A stretch of DNA of 64,000 nucleotides from Alitta virens (GCA_932294295.1 OW028580.1:26147396-26211395), one strand, 5' to 3'; positions 13,268 through 25,674 are shown, counted from the first letter of the stretch. Made by a program: numbers and translations. Notes: generated by a model from the letters alone, not told the origin.

Positions 13268-13296
13268 GCCCCCTAGTGCAATATGTAGGGGGCGCC
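13268..13296. promoter_or_regulatory. Divergent pair of CTCF-like cores
   Basis: GCCCCCTAGTGC (minus-strand CACTAGGGGGC) and GTAGGGGGCGCC lie 5 bases apart and point away from each other. Each resembles the CTCF core CCASYAGRKGGCRSY with about 12 of 15 matches. Confidence 0.3.
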
Positions 13297-13951
13297 ACTG
13301 GTGACTGGTATTGAGTTCGCATGGTCCATGGTACACACTGTTAATTATGGCATAGTACAGACAACAAAATCAGCACCAAAAATTCCAAATGAAATGTTTT
13401 ACTTGATAAATTAGCTTATGTGTCCACCATATCAGTTTGACGATAACAATTGTCTGAAAAAACTATCAATTCTCATTGTTTTTGTTGGCTAAGTGTCTAC
13501 AATCTGTGTTCTAGTAATTGCTCTTATCTTTGATAAGCTTGTCTGAGAGACACTCTTCATAGAATTAGGGATTTGTATGGTTCTTACACGTTCAAAGTAC
13601 ACAGTTTCAAGGTATCTTCTTATTTCGCAAATCCATAAAATGATGTTATTGATATCATTAAAAAATTAAAAGTTATAATATCAATCACATAATAAGTAGC
13701 AAATGATTTAATAAAAAATATATGAACAGGTGACTAGGTGACTAGTTTTTGCAGCACTGACTTAGATAAAAGTTAAACTTGATCTGAATGCAAGTAATTT
13801 TAGGCCAAAGTAATGTTGAATTAATGAAGAAGTACCAAACAGGCAAAATTCAGTAAAATTCATTAACATTTTACAGACATCAGAATTGAACGTACATATT
13901 ATGTTATTGTAATTCAATATACCTCAGGTGTACAAATGACTCACGGCAAAT

Positions 13952-14028
13952 GGTTTCAAGTGGAGCTGTCACTAATGCTAATAGTGACACTAATAGTGAC
14001 ACTAATAGTGACAGCTCCACTGGAAACC
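13952..14028. repeat. Hairpin: 22-bp stem around an (ACTAATAGTGAC) repeat
   Basis: AGTGGAGCTGTCACTA (13959-13974) is exactly complementary to 14006-14021, and the stem extends to GGTTTC with one mismatch. The loop holds three ACTAATAGTGAC-like units. Confidence 0.75.
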
Positions 14029-14103
14029 TATCATGAAATCTTGAAATGCTGCAACTTGCAGACAATTACAATGTAGAATGAACCTTTACACACTATGTTA
14101 TTT

Positions 14104-14195
14104 TAACCCCGCCATTAAGACTGTCTAATAACCATTTTACATTTGTAATTTTCGCACAGGCGAGGTAGCAATAGCGATGTTGCACTGCATAAGAA
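14104..14195. mobile_element. Family G element (short)
   Basis: CCCCGCCATTAAGACTGTC at the left and GGCGAGGTAGCAATAGCGAT at the right are degenerate versions of the family ends. Confidence 0.5.
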
Positions 14196-14349
14196 AAATA
14201 AATATTTATGGAAATAAACGTCATAGAAGCTTATTACCAGTTTTGTAACTTTAATAAGGTGACATAAATTTTGTAGAAATATCTTACATTAAGGTGAAAT
14301 ATTTATCGAGCTCTCTATTGATATCCACCCATATTAATGAAATTTATAA

Positions 14350-14402
14350 TTGTCTATCTGTCTATCTGTCTATCTACCTTTCTAACTATCTATCTATCTA
14401 AA
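14350..14402. repeat. (TATC/TGTC)n microsatellite
   Basis: TATCTGTC and TATC units. Confidence 0.85.
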
Positions 14403-14851
14403 AAATAATAACACTCTTAATTTTTCAAAGCCCATGCTTGCACTTACTGATAGCATGACCATGACCTTTATTAGACATAAACAATATCGAATCATTCGTC
14501 TTAATATGACCTTGAGACAAATGAAGAAATGTTTTCAACAAGAAAATCAAGCTGAAAGGACAACGTCCTTGATTATTGTTGATGGAGGCAAAAATGTCTT
14601 TCAGTTTGTGGGTCAACCTTAATGAGATGAACAAGAAACTGAGAAAGAATTTTCTCCAAATACAATGACGTCATTGAAACGTTGCGTAAACATTGATGTG
14701 ATACAGGCAACAAAAATGTTAGTTAACTCCCGACTATAAGGGATATAACTAAATCATACTCTATTAGATATATTTACTAATTTTTTTGATTTTTTGTTTT
14801 GTTTAACTGCTGTTATTAAGGAATTTAAATTAAAGTTTGCACTCAGGAGGG

Positions 14852-15039
14852 TGGGTGGTTTTTTTTAGGGCTTTACGTTCTGTATTTCAGCACCTAATGG
14901 GCTAATTAGGACAGGCGGGGACCATGGCAATGAGACGAAGGATGAAACAGCCATCCAACTTAGGCTCAACCAGGAATTGAACCGGGACCCAGTGGTTGGA
15001 AGCCCAGCGCGCTACCACTGAGCTAGGCCCCCACCCCTC
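14852..15039 (-). mobile_element. tRNA-derived SINE, family A (full length, 11-bp TSD)
   Basis: On the minus strand the element starts with a tRNA-like head carrying an A box (GAGCTCAGTGG-like) and a B box (GGTTCAATTCC), then a conserved body that includes CTCATTGCCATGGTCCCCGC and a block next to ATTAGCCC. The 11-bp ACTCAGGAGGG occurs on both sides (14841-14851 and 15040-15050), a clear target-site duplication. Confidence 0.9.
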
Positions 15040-15050
15040 ACTCAGGAGGG

Positions 15051-15796
15051 AGTTAACTAACAATTTCGTTGGTTATATCTCATTCAAACGTTGATTACAC
15101 ATCACTATGACGTCAGTACCGTTGAATACATCAAAAAGGTATCTTCATAAATGAATATTAAATTCAAAATGTTAAGCATAAGTTCTTAATGACCCAAAAA
15201 CATAAAAAAGACAAACAAAAAAGTAATTTTTTTCTCAAGAATAAATAATTCAGTAATTAAATTCCAAATAAAAAATATATAAATTAACGAAAAAAAATGT
15301 AATACTGTTATTTTTAAAATGTTGGCTAAACATTATTTCTTTACGACACAACAATATCAAAGGAAATAAAAACCAAGTATATTTTCTTGACCTATATAAA
15401 TCAAATAACTAAAAAATGTATTCATAAAAAAATTACTATACCTTATGTTTTTTTAATTTGTTCGACAATGTAAACAATTATTTCTGAATGGACTGGAAAA
15501 CAAAGATGGTCTGACAAAGGAAATTAAAACTATATACAGTTATCTAACATTTTATAGTGATATATAACATATTGTTGACATATCTATGTGCTACTAAATT
15601 GACTAATATTAACAATATACAGAACATGAACCAACTTAATTATGGGTAATGTGTGACGTAAATATATTCTGTATATAGCAGCATCGACTATCATGGGATG
15701 GTATTACATATAAAATAATAATATTGCCATGATAAGTCTCAACATATGATACAATTCCATATCAGTAAGCATGTTAGCAATGACTGGTGTAACTAA
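15051..15796. other. No gene recognised
   Basis: Very AT-rich. A perfect CRE palindrome lies at 15108-15115; another stands at 14666-14673 on the far side of the SINE. Confidence 0.55.
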
Positions 15797-16103
15797 TTGT
15801 ATTGTATTGTAATTTATTAAATTTTATTGTAATTTATTGAATTTTATTTGTATTGAATTGTATTGGATTGTATTGGATTGGATTTAAATTTATTGAATTG
15901 TATGGAATTGTATTGAATTGAATTGAATTTTATTTGTGTTGAATTGTATTGAATTGTATTGGATTGTATTGGATTGGATTTAAATTTATTGAATTGTATG
16001 GAATTGTATTGAATTGTATTGGATTGTATTGGATTGGATTGAAATGTATTGAATTGTATGGAATTGTATTGAATTGTATGGAATTGTATTGAATTGTATT
16101 GTA
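15797..16103. repeat. (ATTGT/ATTGG/ATTGA)n pentamer array
   Basis: ATTGT-type pentamers arranged in larger blocks (for example GGATTGTATTGGATTGG), which recur every 100 bp or so. Reverse open frames here are repeat artefacts. Confidence 0.9.
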
Positions 16104-16179
16104 GATAAGCTATGCTTTCTCTGGTCAATACACCAACATACATACATGTTATGTTGCATGTGTATATTGTTTGTAGTTC

Positions 16180-16392
16180 TATCAATGCTGCTAGTCTGAA
16201 GCTGAGTAAGCTGATATGACACACTAGACAGACGTAATGATGAGATGACAAGGCTTGAATTTCACATCTTGTTGCACATATACAACATGAGTGGGGTCTT
16301 TTACTTGCCTAAGCATAGACAACGAGTACAAGGCATCTACAATTTAACATCTCATGCAACTGACATCCAGCTGAGACAAGTGCAGGCAGAAT
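16180..16392 (-). mobile_element. SINE family B copy
   Basis: It shares the CTGAAGCTGAGTAAGCTGAT end, the CTTGCCTAAGCATAGACAAC block and AACATCTCATGCAACTGACA with the other B copies. The tRNA head is not visible. Confidence 0.7.
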
Positions 16393-16861
16393 TCCAACCT
16401 TGGATCTTAACACTGTGATAACTTCTTTTGCCTTTTAACTAGTAATTAAGCTCTAATGTTACATGATATAACAGTCAATATAATAAATCAATTAAAGTCA
16501 ATGAAACGTAATACATTTTATCAGTGTCAATTTCTTTTGTATGCCAGCCCATTTTATTACTACACTTGCACCCAATGAAGAACATTAAGTTACAACAAAA
16601 CATAGAGAGAATAAAAACAGTAAATAAAGTACTTATATATGGCTTATCTGGTCACACTAGAAGTCACTCCTAAAGGCCGTATATATATGGAGTTATTTGA
16701 GCTGAGGTCCCATTGTCTTGACGAGGGCACTCAGACCTCACCCCAACAAAAGGTGTTGCATGACGGGAAAGCAGTTTTGTAAATCACAAAGATTTGGAAC
16801 ACTAGGTTCACCTAAACTACAGGTACTATTTAGTCCAGCATGGACAAAGACATATATGTCA

Positions 16862-16879
16862 TTGATAGATAAATGGACT

Positions 16880-16914
<35 letters not shown>

Positions 16915-16980
16915 GGATAGATGGGTAGATGGGTAGATGGATAGATAGGTCAAGGATAAATGGACTGATAGATAGATAGG

Positions 16981-17029
<49 letters not shown>

Positions 17030-17308
17030 TAGATAGAAAAGATATATGGATAGATGGGTAGATGGATAGATAGGTAGATTAGATAGATTAGATAGATTAG
17101 ATAGAAAATGTAAAAGAGATAGAAGAGATAGATAGATAGATAGATAGATAGATGGGTAGATGGGCAGTGTGTGTGAGTTATTGTTTAACGCCTCATCAGC
17201 ACCTGGGTAGATGGGCAGATGGGTAGATAGGTAGAAGCTAGATTGGATAGAAAAAATATAAACGATAGAGTAAATAGAAAAGATCGATAGATAGATAGAT
17301 AGATAGAT
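16862..17308. repeat. (GATA)n microsatellite with GGGTAGAT variants
   Basis: Long GATA runs at 16880-16915, 16985-17025, 17125-17155 and 17285-17305, separated by GGTAGATG variants. A 60-bp non-repeat piece lies at 17163-17205. Confidence 0.9.
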
Positions 17309-17857
17309 TCATTTTCCATATCATACAGATTCAGGCATTTGAGCAAATACTAATAATTTTCTTGGAAACTTTTAAATTGCCCTTACAAATTATTGAAATG
17401 CACTACTTTTTATTCCATTGGTATCATATAACAAAATCAACATTACAATCCAGGAAACCATTCAATAAACAGAATAAACAATTTTCGTTAGACTTTTGCT
17501 GACACAGAACTTCTAGGGTAGCATGATTGTTGCTCGGCCTTTTATAGCTATGCGAATTCTATGGTCTGTTGAAAATTGAAATGTATAAAATGACTGGCGT
17601 TTTTCTGATTAAAATTATACAAGAAGAAAAGTCATTGCTCCCAGGCATCATATAAGGTTATTCACACACACACATATTAACATTTGTTTGTGTTTTAGAT
17701 GAAAATCCATATTGAGAAAGTTTATTTCACACTCTTTTAAATTTCTTATTTAATTGAGAAATCTGACGTATTTTATTTTACAGTAAGAGCATTTACCCTA
17801 GGGGTGGGGCAGTTCGGTTGTCTTGACATAGAATACAACACTAATAATCTTTCTTAA

Positions 17858-18263
17858 AGGTGTACTGTCTGTCAACTATTTGCAATTTTCTAAGACGCTA
17901 TCAAACAGTTGAAAATCACCTTTATTAATCAAGGCACACTAAAATTGTGTGAATTAATGATTTTATAAGACATTAATTACTTAAAAATAAATTATACATT
18001 GAGAGAAAATCCAGACCAAAACATTGGAAACACATTGGAAATGACATCATCACCATTATTCAGTATTGTGACATCATCACTGGTTTGTTTACATATTGAG
18101 TTTTTGATGGCATGAAAAACTAATATCTATATTATTTATTGTGAATTAAAACTAAATTGTTAACCAAAAATGGGCATGTAATGGTAAAATATATCATGAA
18201 ACAAGAAGGCAGTATTGATTTATATCATTACTTTTATGTGCAAATTTGACAGACAGTGCACCT
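17858..18263. mobile_element. MITE with TTAA duplication and AGGTG ends (Kolobok-like)
   Basis: The left end AGGTGTACTGTCTGTCAA and right end TTGACAGACAGTGCACCT are inverted repeats of about 18 bp, extending more weakly further in. TTAA flanks the element at 17854-17857 and 18264-18267. The interior has no coding frame. TTAA is used by piggyBac and Kolobok; AG-starting ends favour Kolobok. Confidence 0.8.
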
Positions 18264-18382
18264 TTAAACTATATTTCTGTGTCTGTGTTTTTTTTTCTTA
18301 ATATGTTTCAATTCTTTCTGAAAATAATTGTCTATATTCCTAAGTCTGTCTAGCGTCCTATTTTTCTATATGTGTTCGTCTG

Positions 18383-18447
18383 TCTGTCCATATCATCTAT
18401 ATATCTGTCCATATCATCTATATATCTGTCCATATCATCTATATATC
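18383..18447. repeat. 21-bp tandem repeat, three units
   Basis: CATATCATCTATATATCTGTC occurs as three near-identical units. Confidence 0.85.
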
Positions 18448-18749
18448 CTTTATATTTTCCATTTTCTAACAACAGCAATTATCAATCGGGTTATGTATGC
18501 TTTTTTCATGCACTACTAAATCGTGTAATTATCGCATTTATATACTTGCGCAAATAATGTGCTAATTATCCAACAGCTTCAGGATGTATTTGTGCTGATT
18601 ATGTCCAGCTACGTAACTAATCACGCCAGTCATAGCTAATCATTTTCTTGGAATGTCAGTCTCTTCAGATAAGACTAAGTGATAACTACCTATTGTTTAT
18701 GTCATTTTGTTGTTTATGACCCTTATCATAGCTAATAAAATAAACCCTA

Positions 18750-19055
18750 ACATATTGGTCTAATGGCCAAGGTCTTTGCCAGTAAATCACAAAGTTATGG
18801 GTTCAAACCCCATCATAACATGTGTGCAATAAGCGTGTTATTACTTTATTGCTTTTTCTCAATGGGGAGCTGGCTACGGACAGTGTTGGCAATTGTGAAG
18901 TGTTTAGCTTCCGAGGCAAGTTAAAAACCCCACCCATTGGTAAATGAGTATTATGGTGTGGACTCCAAGCTGCCTTATCATCTCCTCATTACGTCTGCCT
19001 CTGGCAGCTGGTCATATAAGCTGACTAAGCTTCTGACCCAGTAGCACTGAGAGAT
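18750..19055 (+). mobile_element. SINE family B copy with tRNA head
   Basis: The head shows a degenerate A box (TTGGTCTAATGG) and a B box GGGTTCAAACCC (18799-18810). The tail has the family signature TCTGCCTCTGGCAGCTGGTC and GACCCAGTAGCACTGAGAG. Confidence 0.75.
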
Positions 19056-19274
19056 AACATACCTTTAAAGCGACTCTGTGTAACTGCATGTATACTCCCT
19101 AAGAAGCTGAGAAAAACTCATGCTTAAACAGGTCTGCTGGTGGATTGGGTATGACTGATTTATATTATGCAAGTACAGCGAAAGCCCACCTCATGAACCC
19201 CTAGCACTTTTGACCCCCCCCCTCCCCCAAATTTAGAACTTGGAAAACCACTATATGGTAGTTATAGAGGATTT

Positions 19275-19357
19275 GTTTATACTAATAAGACTACCTCACT
19301 ATTACGACCACTACAGTTTGCACTTTAGGTGGTCTTAATAGCGAGGTTACACTCTTG
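19275..19357. mobile_element. Family G element (short)
   Basis: AAGACTACCTCACTATTACG and GGTGGTCTTAATAGCGAGGT form the inverted ends around GCACTTTA. Confidence 0.65.
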
Positions 19358-20914
19358 ATAATCTAAATAGTTTTCAAATCAATTTCGCCACAATAAACAC
19401 ATGGAAATTCGTCTAGCTATCCTTCCCAGGGTTAAATATTTAATAACATAACCATTAAAAATTCGTGGACTTGATATTAAGGAAATTAAACAATTACTAC
19501 ATTATGTATTTAAATGACAATACTTGAGCGAAAAATGTTCTTAATAACTTCATATCACCCGAGTAATTCCTGCATGGTTCCAGAATGCAAGATATTAACC
19601 CATGTAATTACTGATAAGCACGATATTAGATCAAGTGCATATCACATGTATTAATATATCCATGCTACCTGGCAATACAAATGTGTTGTTATCTGGTATT
19701 TGCAATAGCATGTTTGTCTGCTGTAACTGTACACAGCTATGAAAAAGTATCAATTTATATAGATAGTTTTGAAATGATATCAATTTTTTTTGGTCTATCA
19801 CAAGGAATACACGTATAAAAATGTAATATTGAAATAAACGTTAATGAATTATTATATTTTCTTATTCCTTTATAATTGCTATATTTTCATTTTGCTAAAT
19901 ATGTCATTCTCTATCAACATATCAAAAAAAAAGTTTGCAGATAAATTAATACAATTGATCACAAAGACAAACCATAATGCGATATATTATGTTATCAAAC
20001 ATCAATAAATAACAAATGATGATGTATTGTCAATAGGTAATGAATATTGTATGCACATTAATAGATTAATAGTCCTGTGCGTTGTCCTTTAAGGCTATAA
20101 TCAAACATTACTAAACTACTGCCCTGGAAAAATAACTAAGTAGTTTCAATAATTCAGATCAATTGACAACCTGTCAAAATGGCATTTCATGTGAGATCAT
20201 GTCATTCCATGCATGTATTGAACATGTGCACAATTGAATCAGTCATTTTTAACTGTATAATATTATATCATTCATGATTTTAAGGATAAATATATATATA
20301 TATCAAACCACATTAACTGTGAAAGCATTGCAATGGTTATGGAAAACCTTCTATCGATTCGGCAAATAGGCCAATGAACTCATTGTCAAAATATAACCAG
20401 ATTTAATACCCATGAAAGAGATGAAAATATTGCCTGATAGAAATATAAATATGCACATTTATTTTATGTACATGTACACATTTGACATACCAATGTCATC
20501 TGTCATGATATGACACTTGTGTTGACCTTTGGGGTCATATAAGTGATGCATGAGTATGAACTTGGACTTTTTGAACTTCACTAGGTCATATTGGTGCATG
20601 ACCTAGTTAGAGTCTTCCAGCACTGCTTAAGGGGACTTGAGATCTTAAGTGCTGCAAACAAGTTAAGTTTGATTTACACCTATCATGCATAAGATAAAAC
20701 AACACTGACCTTTTCACTGGGCGAACTGAGGGAATCCAGTTGAAAATATCTCTTATAATCCTTAAAGAAAAGAAAGAAATATCACTGGTTTGTGGTGAAC
20801 ATAGCCCTTGCCTAGCCTCTATAACAGCTGAGCGTAGAGTGAGAGCACAACCAAGATTTGTGTAGGCGTGAGACATCTGGCGCCACGTAGCGGAGTGCAG
20901 ACAGATATCAGGCA
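19358..20914. other. No gene recognised
   Basis: AT-rich unique sequence. A 102-codon reverse frame at 20607-20915 overlaps SINE-like sequence and shows no domain. Confidence 0.5.
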
Positions 20915-21250
20915 CCGTCTATGTCTCAATGCTACTGATTCTGAAGCAAAGTCAGTTTATGTGACAAGCTGCAAGGAGATATAATGATGAGATGATAAGG
21001 CTACTTGGAATCTTATGGTCAATGTCCAACATCTCAATCCTACTGGCCTGAAGCTTCTTCAGCTCATATGACCAGCTGCAAGGAGATATAATGATGAGAT
21101 GACAAGGCTCAAATGACCAGCTGAAAGAGGAGGCAGTGATGAGATGAGATGATACATTTATGGTGATTTAACTGATGGGTGGTGTTTTATTTTACTTGCC
21201 CCAGCATAGACACCCAGTAGCAGGTACCTCCAATCTAACGTCTCAAGTCA
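20915..21250 (-). mobile_element. SINE family B copy with internal duplications
   Basis: The 3'-tail block (GACCAGCTGCAAGGAGATAT, then AATGATGAGATGA) occurs twice and a similar third time between 20970 and 21160. One body block follows (CTTGCCCCAGCATAGACACC). This looks like several B tails joined head to tail. Confidence 0.65.
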
Positions 21251-21907
21251 GATCAATGTGATGGGGAACACATTTAAAGACTGATTCACTACGAAATCCA
21301 GCCGGCTAATATGTTAACTAATTTGACACGATTTAAAGATTTCACTAATATCCTAGACAAAATGTATTTCTATTTTAGCATATTACTCCTATAAGTACCA
21401 TCTGGCTTTTGATAAGTAAATTAAACCATCATTTTGTTTTAGTTTTACGTATATTTAGCAAAATGACAGCATATTGTAAACTTGGGTCGGTGCGGCACCC
21501 AGTTCAAGCTAGTTCTGCATTTGGTGCTGCATAAGTTTTGCTGCAACTGTCAGAAACCTGGTCATACCAATGGTTTATGTAGTGCATGTTTTAAGGAGAT
21601 AGAACCTGCCACTGTTGAGTACACTGCAATTATATAAAAGCATACTCATTAAAGCTAGCTGTAGTGCAAATTTAATTTACCTTAACAATGAGATGGTCTT
21701 TAAAAAAAAGGTAGGTTTATGATGGTGAGATTGTAGACTACAATGGAGGAAGAATTCTGAGGCTGTTTTATTAGAGCATACTAATCAAGTGAATTTAAAG
21801 CTTAAGTTTTACACAGGCTTTTGTGTAAAACTGAAAAAAAATAAAATAAAACTGTAAATACAGAATATATTTAAAATCAGCCTCATTAATTATGTATTAT
21901 ATCGCAG

Positions 21908-22015
21908 TAAAGCCTCGCCATTACGACTACCATAGGCGCAAAATATACTGGTTTAATTTAGAGGTGATCTAAATAATAGTGAGGTGATCTTAGTTGTGAG
22001 GTGGTCTTTTATAAT
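21908..22015. mobile_element. Family G element
   Basis: AGCCTCGCCATTACGACTAC starts it. The right end repeats GAGGTGATCT twice and then has GAGGTGGTCTT. Confidence 0.6.
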
Positions 22016-22173
22016 GTTCTTCAGTACTTTTTAAGCCAAACAGAATATGTTTTGTAATAGTGCTCCTATCAAGAAAATGGTGTTAAAAAATACAATATTT
22101 ATAGAGCTTACACACAAACCACATAGATTGAATTGCACACCTTTAAAAGTCATGGAAATAAAGGAATAGAAAA

Positions 22174-22215
22174 GAAAAAAAAAAAAAAAAAAAAAAAAAG
22201 AAAAAGAAAGAAAGA
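22174..22215. repeat. A-run
   Basis: About 25 A bases followed by a GAAA-rich stretch; no element end is recognisable. Confidence 0.8.
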
Positions 22216-22654
22216 TAGATTTGCATAAAAAGGACAAGTCATGAAAAACTCTTGAAATTTAACACCAGGCAATAGAAACAAATATGCACGAGAATACAAC
22301 TGTAGACAGAGTAAATCAAGTCTTGAAAGATATATATAGATTGACACAAAATAGGGTAAAAATCAACTATAAAATTGTACAAATTCTCAAAAACTCAATT
22401 TTCATTTTACAAATTGTTATTTACTCTTCCATTTGCATATTCTGCGGATCCCAGATCTGGGATGTACAACCTAAAAATTGCAATTAAGATCATCCATGGT
22501 GCGCAAAGCTATAATAGACTTAATGGTGAGGTAGTTGTTAGAAAGAGGTCAAATGCAATGGCATGTGTGAAATTGAGTCAGTAGTTTTCTGCTCCTAATA
22601 GGGAGGCATTATTTAAAATTTGCTAATCTTAAAAGTAGGGTTCTGCTAATGGAA

Positions 22655-22800
22655 CACGTTTTAAGACCACCTGACTATAAAGACCACTGTTTGGATAATT
22701 TTAAATTCTTACCATTTTATTTCACCTCACTAGTAAAACCACGTCGACATTAAGGCTAGTACATTTTGCATTTAGGGGGGTATTAATGACTAGGTTCTGC
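22655..22800. mobile_element. Family G element
   Basis: It begins TTTTAAGACCACCTGACTAT, has a second partial left end at about 22735 and ends with GTATTAATGACTAGG. Confidence 0.6.
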
Positions 22801-23283
22801 TGCATCCAAAACAAATAGTTTGTAATTATAAAATCAAACAAACTCTCTAGTGTGTGTTACTCTTTTTCAAAAACTAAATTTATAATAACCAACAATCTCC
22901 ATAGTCAATTTGGTTTTTAGTTCGTCTGTAAATAATTGCAAGACCCTTCAACACAGGTAAAGTTGCACAGTTATTGTTTGTCTTCGATGCATTAATATAA
23001 TCGTTCTAAGGTATGCCTGATTAAACATTGTAAGTCACCGGCATCCAGGTACACTGTAAAATAATCACCCTTAAGCGCACCTGGCACTGCGTAGTAAGGA
23101 TTTTTTTTTTTTTTTAATTTGAAATAGGTGAGATTAAGTTCTTCGTAGCAAAGACCTTCAGGTTTTGGTACCAACTTTCTTCAGTATAATAACAAACAAC
23201 TAATGGCTAAAGGTGTTCATAGAGTCTGTATATCAATGAATGGGTATCAGACAGGTAGGTTGGTAGGTAAGTAGGTGGGAAGG

Positions 23284-23372
23284 TTCATGGCCAAATGTGC
23301 CACGTGCGTTTTCCGTGCATTTGGATAATTGCATGGAAAACGCATTGGTTTTCGCCTCATAATAATTAGACC
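23284..23372. mobile_element. Palindromic MITE, family P (left part)
   Basis: TCATGGCCAAATGTGCCACG and TTGCATGGAAAACGCATTGG match the family P left arm; the right arm is missing. Confidence 0.65.
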
Positions 23373-23571
23373 CATGGTGGAATCTTGAAGTATATTCAAG
23401 GTCATCATGTGGAGAGCAGACGGCATATATGAGGCTGCAAAATTTGTTTTCTTGATATGTTGACTTAACTATATACCTGTAATTTCTTTCGATGTTTTTG
23501 TTATGGGAAAAAGCCTGCAGCTTTTGGTAATTGAGTGTAAACATTTCAACCTGATGTTTTTTTTCATAGTG

Positions 23572-23665
23572 AATCCCAGACAGCATTTCTAAGTCAGCCG
23601 GCGACATCAAAACAATATGGAAATGACGCTGGCCTGATTTCGACTACTATCTGCGATACTCTTTT
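23572..23665. mobile_element. MITE, family Q (diverged)
   Basis: It starts TCCCAGACAGCATTTCTAAG and ends near CTACTATCTGCGA, with a GGAAATGACGCTGGCCTGAT block shared with the copy at 10575. Confidence 0.55.
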
Positions 23666-24424
23666 CTTTGATTCATTCCTTGAAAATACTTACTGTCAAG
23701 CAAAAACATCATGTAAGGATGTGAAATTTAAAAGAACTATCTGATGTGGATAACATTAGATAAGGGTACTGTTCAGATTCATACCACAGTGACATAACTT
23801 TGGTGTAGAATTATAAAGTGTGAAAAACTTATATGGGCCTATAGATGTTTCACATGAGCACTGCTCATATTAAACATTTCTCTTGCCATATTAAACTTTG
23901 GTGTTATAGTTAAAATTATTAGGAGTTTAATAAGGGCATCATAGTGCTCATATTTTCAGAATGAGTGCCCATTGATTCCCACTGTGGTTTAATATGGGCA
24001 TTTTTTAATAGTTTTTCTAAGCCATGCTATGTCAAAACTATTATGGATATATATATCATATGCTCTGGATGTTAAGAAAATCAAGCAAAAGGAATTATGC
24101 ATTTTCCATAATAAGTATGGTATAGGCGCAAGAAGGTGTCAATATATCTTCTTCGAAATTCTGTATCAAGTAACTGGTTAAATGAACACTGAAATTTTCT
24201 TCTATTGTAAAATTAAATGTTAAAAACAAAAAGTGCAAGCCATTGGTTTTGCAAGACATTTCTTGCCTTCAACTCTTATTTTTGGTCAAACAATGTATTC
24301 AATGTTTTTTTACGCGATTGGGCATCATGATTCAGTGAACCATCGCAATTGACATCTTGGTTGCAAAAAAAAAAAATGCAAATATTTCAATGCAGATTTT
24401 GCTATGCCAGACAGAGTAATTTGC

Positions 24425-24650
24425 AAGTGCTACTTGTCCGAAGCTACATCAGTCAGACACCAGAGGCAGACGTGATAATGAGATGGAGTCTACACACACA
24501 ATGTGACATATTAACTTTATAGGAGGGTCTATTACTCGTCTCAGCATTGACACTGAGTACAAGGAACTCGAAAATTAACATCCCATGTGAATAAGTCAGG
24601 TGGGAGGTAACCACTGGGAGTTGTCACCTGACAGGCCAGCGACCTAATTA
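24425..24650 (-). mobile_element. SINE family B copy
   Basis: Blocks GGCAGACGTGATAATGAGAT, CGTCTCAGCATTGACACTGA and TTAACATCCCATGTG match the family in order. The head is missing. Confidence 0.65.
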
Positions 24651-25109
24651 TATACATGTTGTGTTCTTTTACTCATCTAAAGTAAATTAATCAATTTCTC
24701 TTATAGTCCATAGGGTGGCTTATGGTATTAAAAATCTAACAATGAAATTACAGAATAATTAGATGTTCATGTGCTAAGTTTATGTAATTCTTAATCTGAC
24801 AAGCAGGCATTTCAGAAAAATTGACTAAACTCACAAAAGATGAATCCATATCTCTTGTACGTTTAAGAGAATATTTGTTAAGGATATACTCAGCCTATCA
24901 GCTACATAGTTTAACCAATCATTTTGTTTATCTAAAAATAGCAAAGAATGTCCATAATTAGGTCACTTGGCTGTTAGGTGACGACACACAGTGGAACTCA
25001 TGCAAAAAGAATATCCAGAACGGGAATTATCAACAAACTTATGAATACTGTACCAAATCACATTCGAGTCTCCCCTTATTTTATCTCTCTCTCATTCTAA
25101 CATACTTAC

Positions 25110-25156
25110 CTTATGGTTTCCTGGCCTGGAGTTCTCAGATGTCAAGATAAGCAAAA
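25110..25156 (-). other. Candidate 47-bp internal exon on the minus strand
   Basis: Read on the minus strand, a T-run and GCAG acceptor are followed by 47 bases and then a near-ideal donor, CATAAG before GTAAGTATG. Only one frame is open (LLILTSENSRPGNHK), which resembles the end of a signal peptide and start of a mature protein. No partner exons are found, so a chance splice pair cannot be excluded. Confidence 0.25.
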
Positions 25157-25674
25157 CTGCAAAAAAAAAAAAGGATAACAAAAGAATGTCCGTGCACACT
25201 GTAATTACCAATGTTCAGCAAATACAATGCTTACAGTGAACCACTGTTCAAATTCTTGTCGCCGATCTTTGTCATCTGCATGAGCTGAAACTTGGTTACA
25301 AACTTGAACAGGAAAAACTGCCCTATTTATTTTTCTCAGTTCCATGTTTGTGAAAAACCATCAAAAACATCAATACAAAACAAGAAATACGAACAATTAC
25401 CAACGTCCATTAATTAAACCTCACCATGCCAAAAATGTCATCTGATTCAGATAAATCAAAATTTCCTCGACATTCAATTCCCTTCCCATTTATCAAAAGA
25501 GACAAAATCGATGCACATGGTTTTGACGAATTTTCTTATTATGTTAAAAAGTATCTGATCACTTAGTACAAATAAACGTGCATAATAAGAGACTGCTACA
25601 TGTGTAATATAACTGCAATTTTGCTGTGCAATTAATTTCATTTGAGTCATTCCAATATAAAAAGGAAAAGATGC

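Larger units (their letters stand above)
22801..24424. other. No gene recognised apart from MITE remnants
   Basis: Holds parts of MITE families P and Q (23284 and 23572) and unique AT-rich DNA. Confidence 0.5.

Noticed and set aside
20607..20915. 102-codon reverse open frame
   Set aside because: It abuts SINE-B tails and has no domain; a chance frame is more likely.
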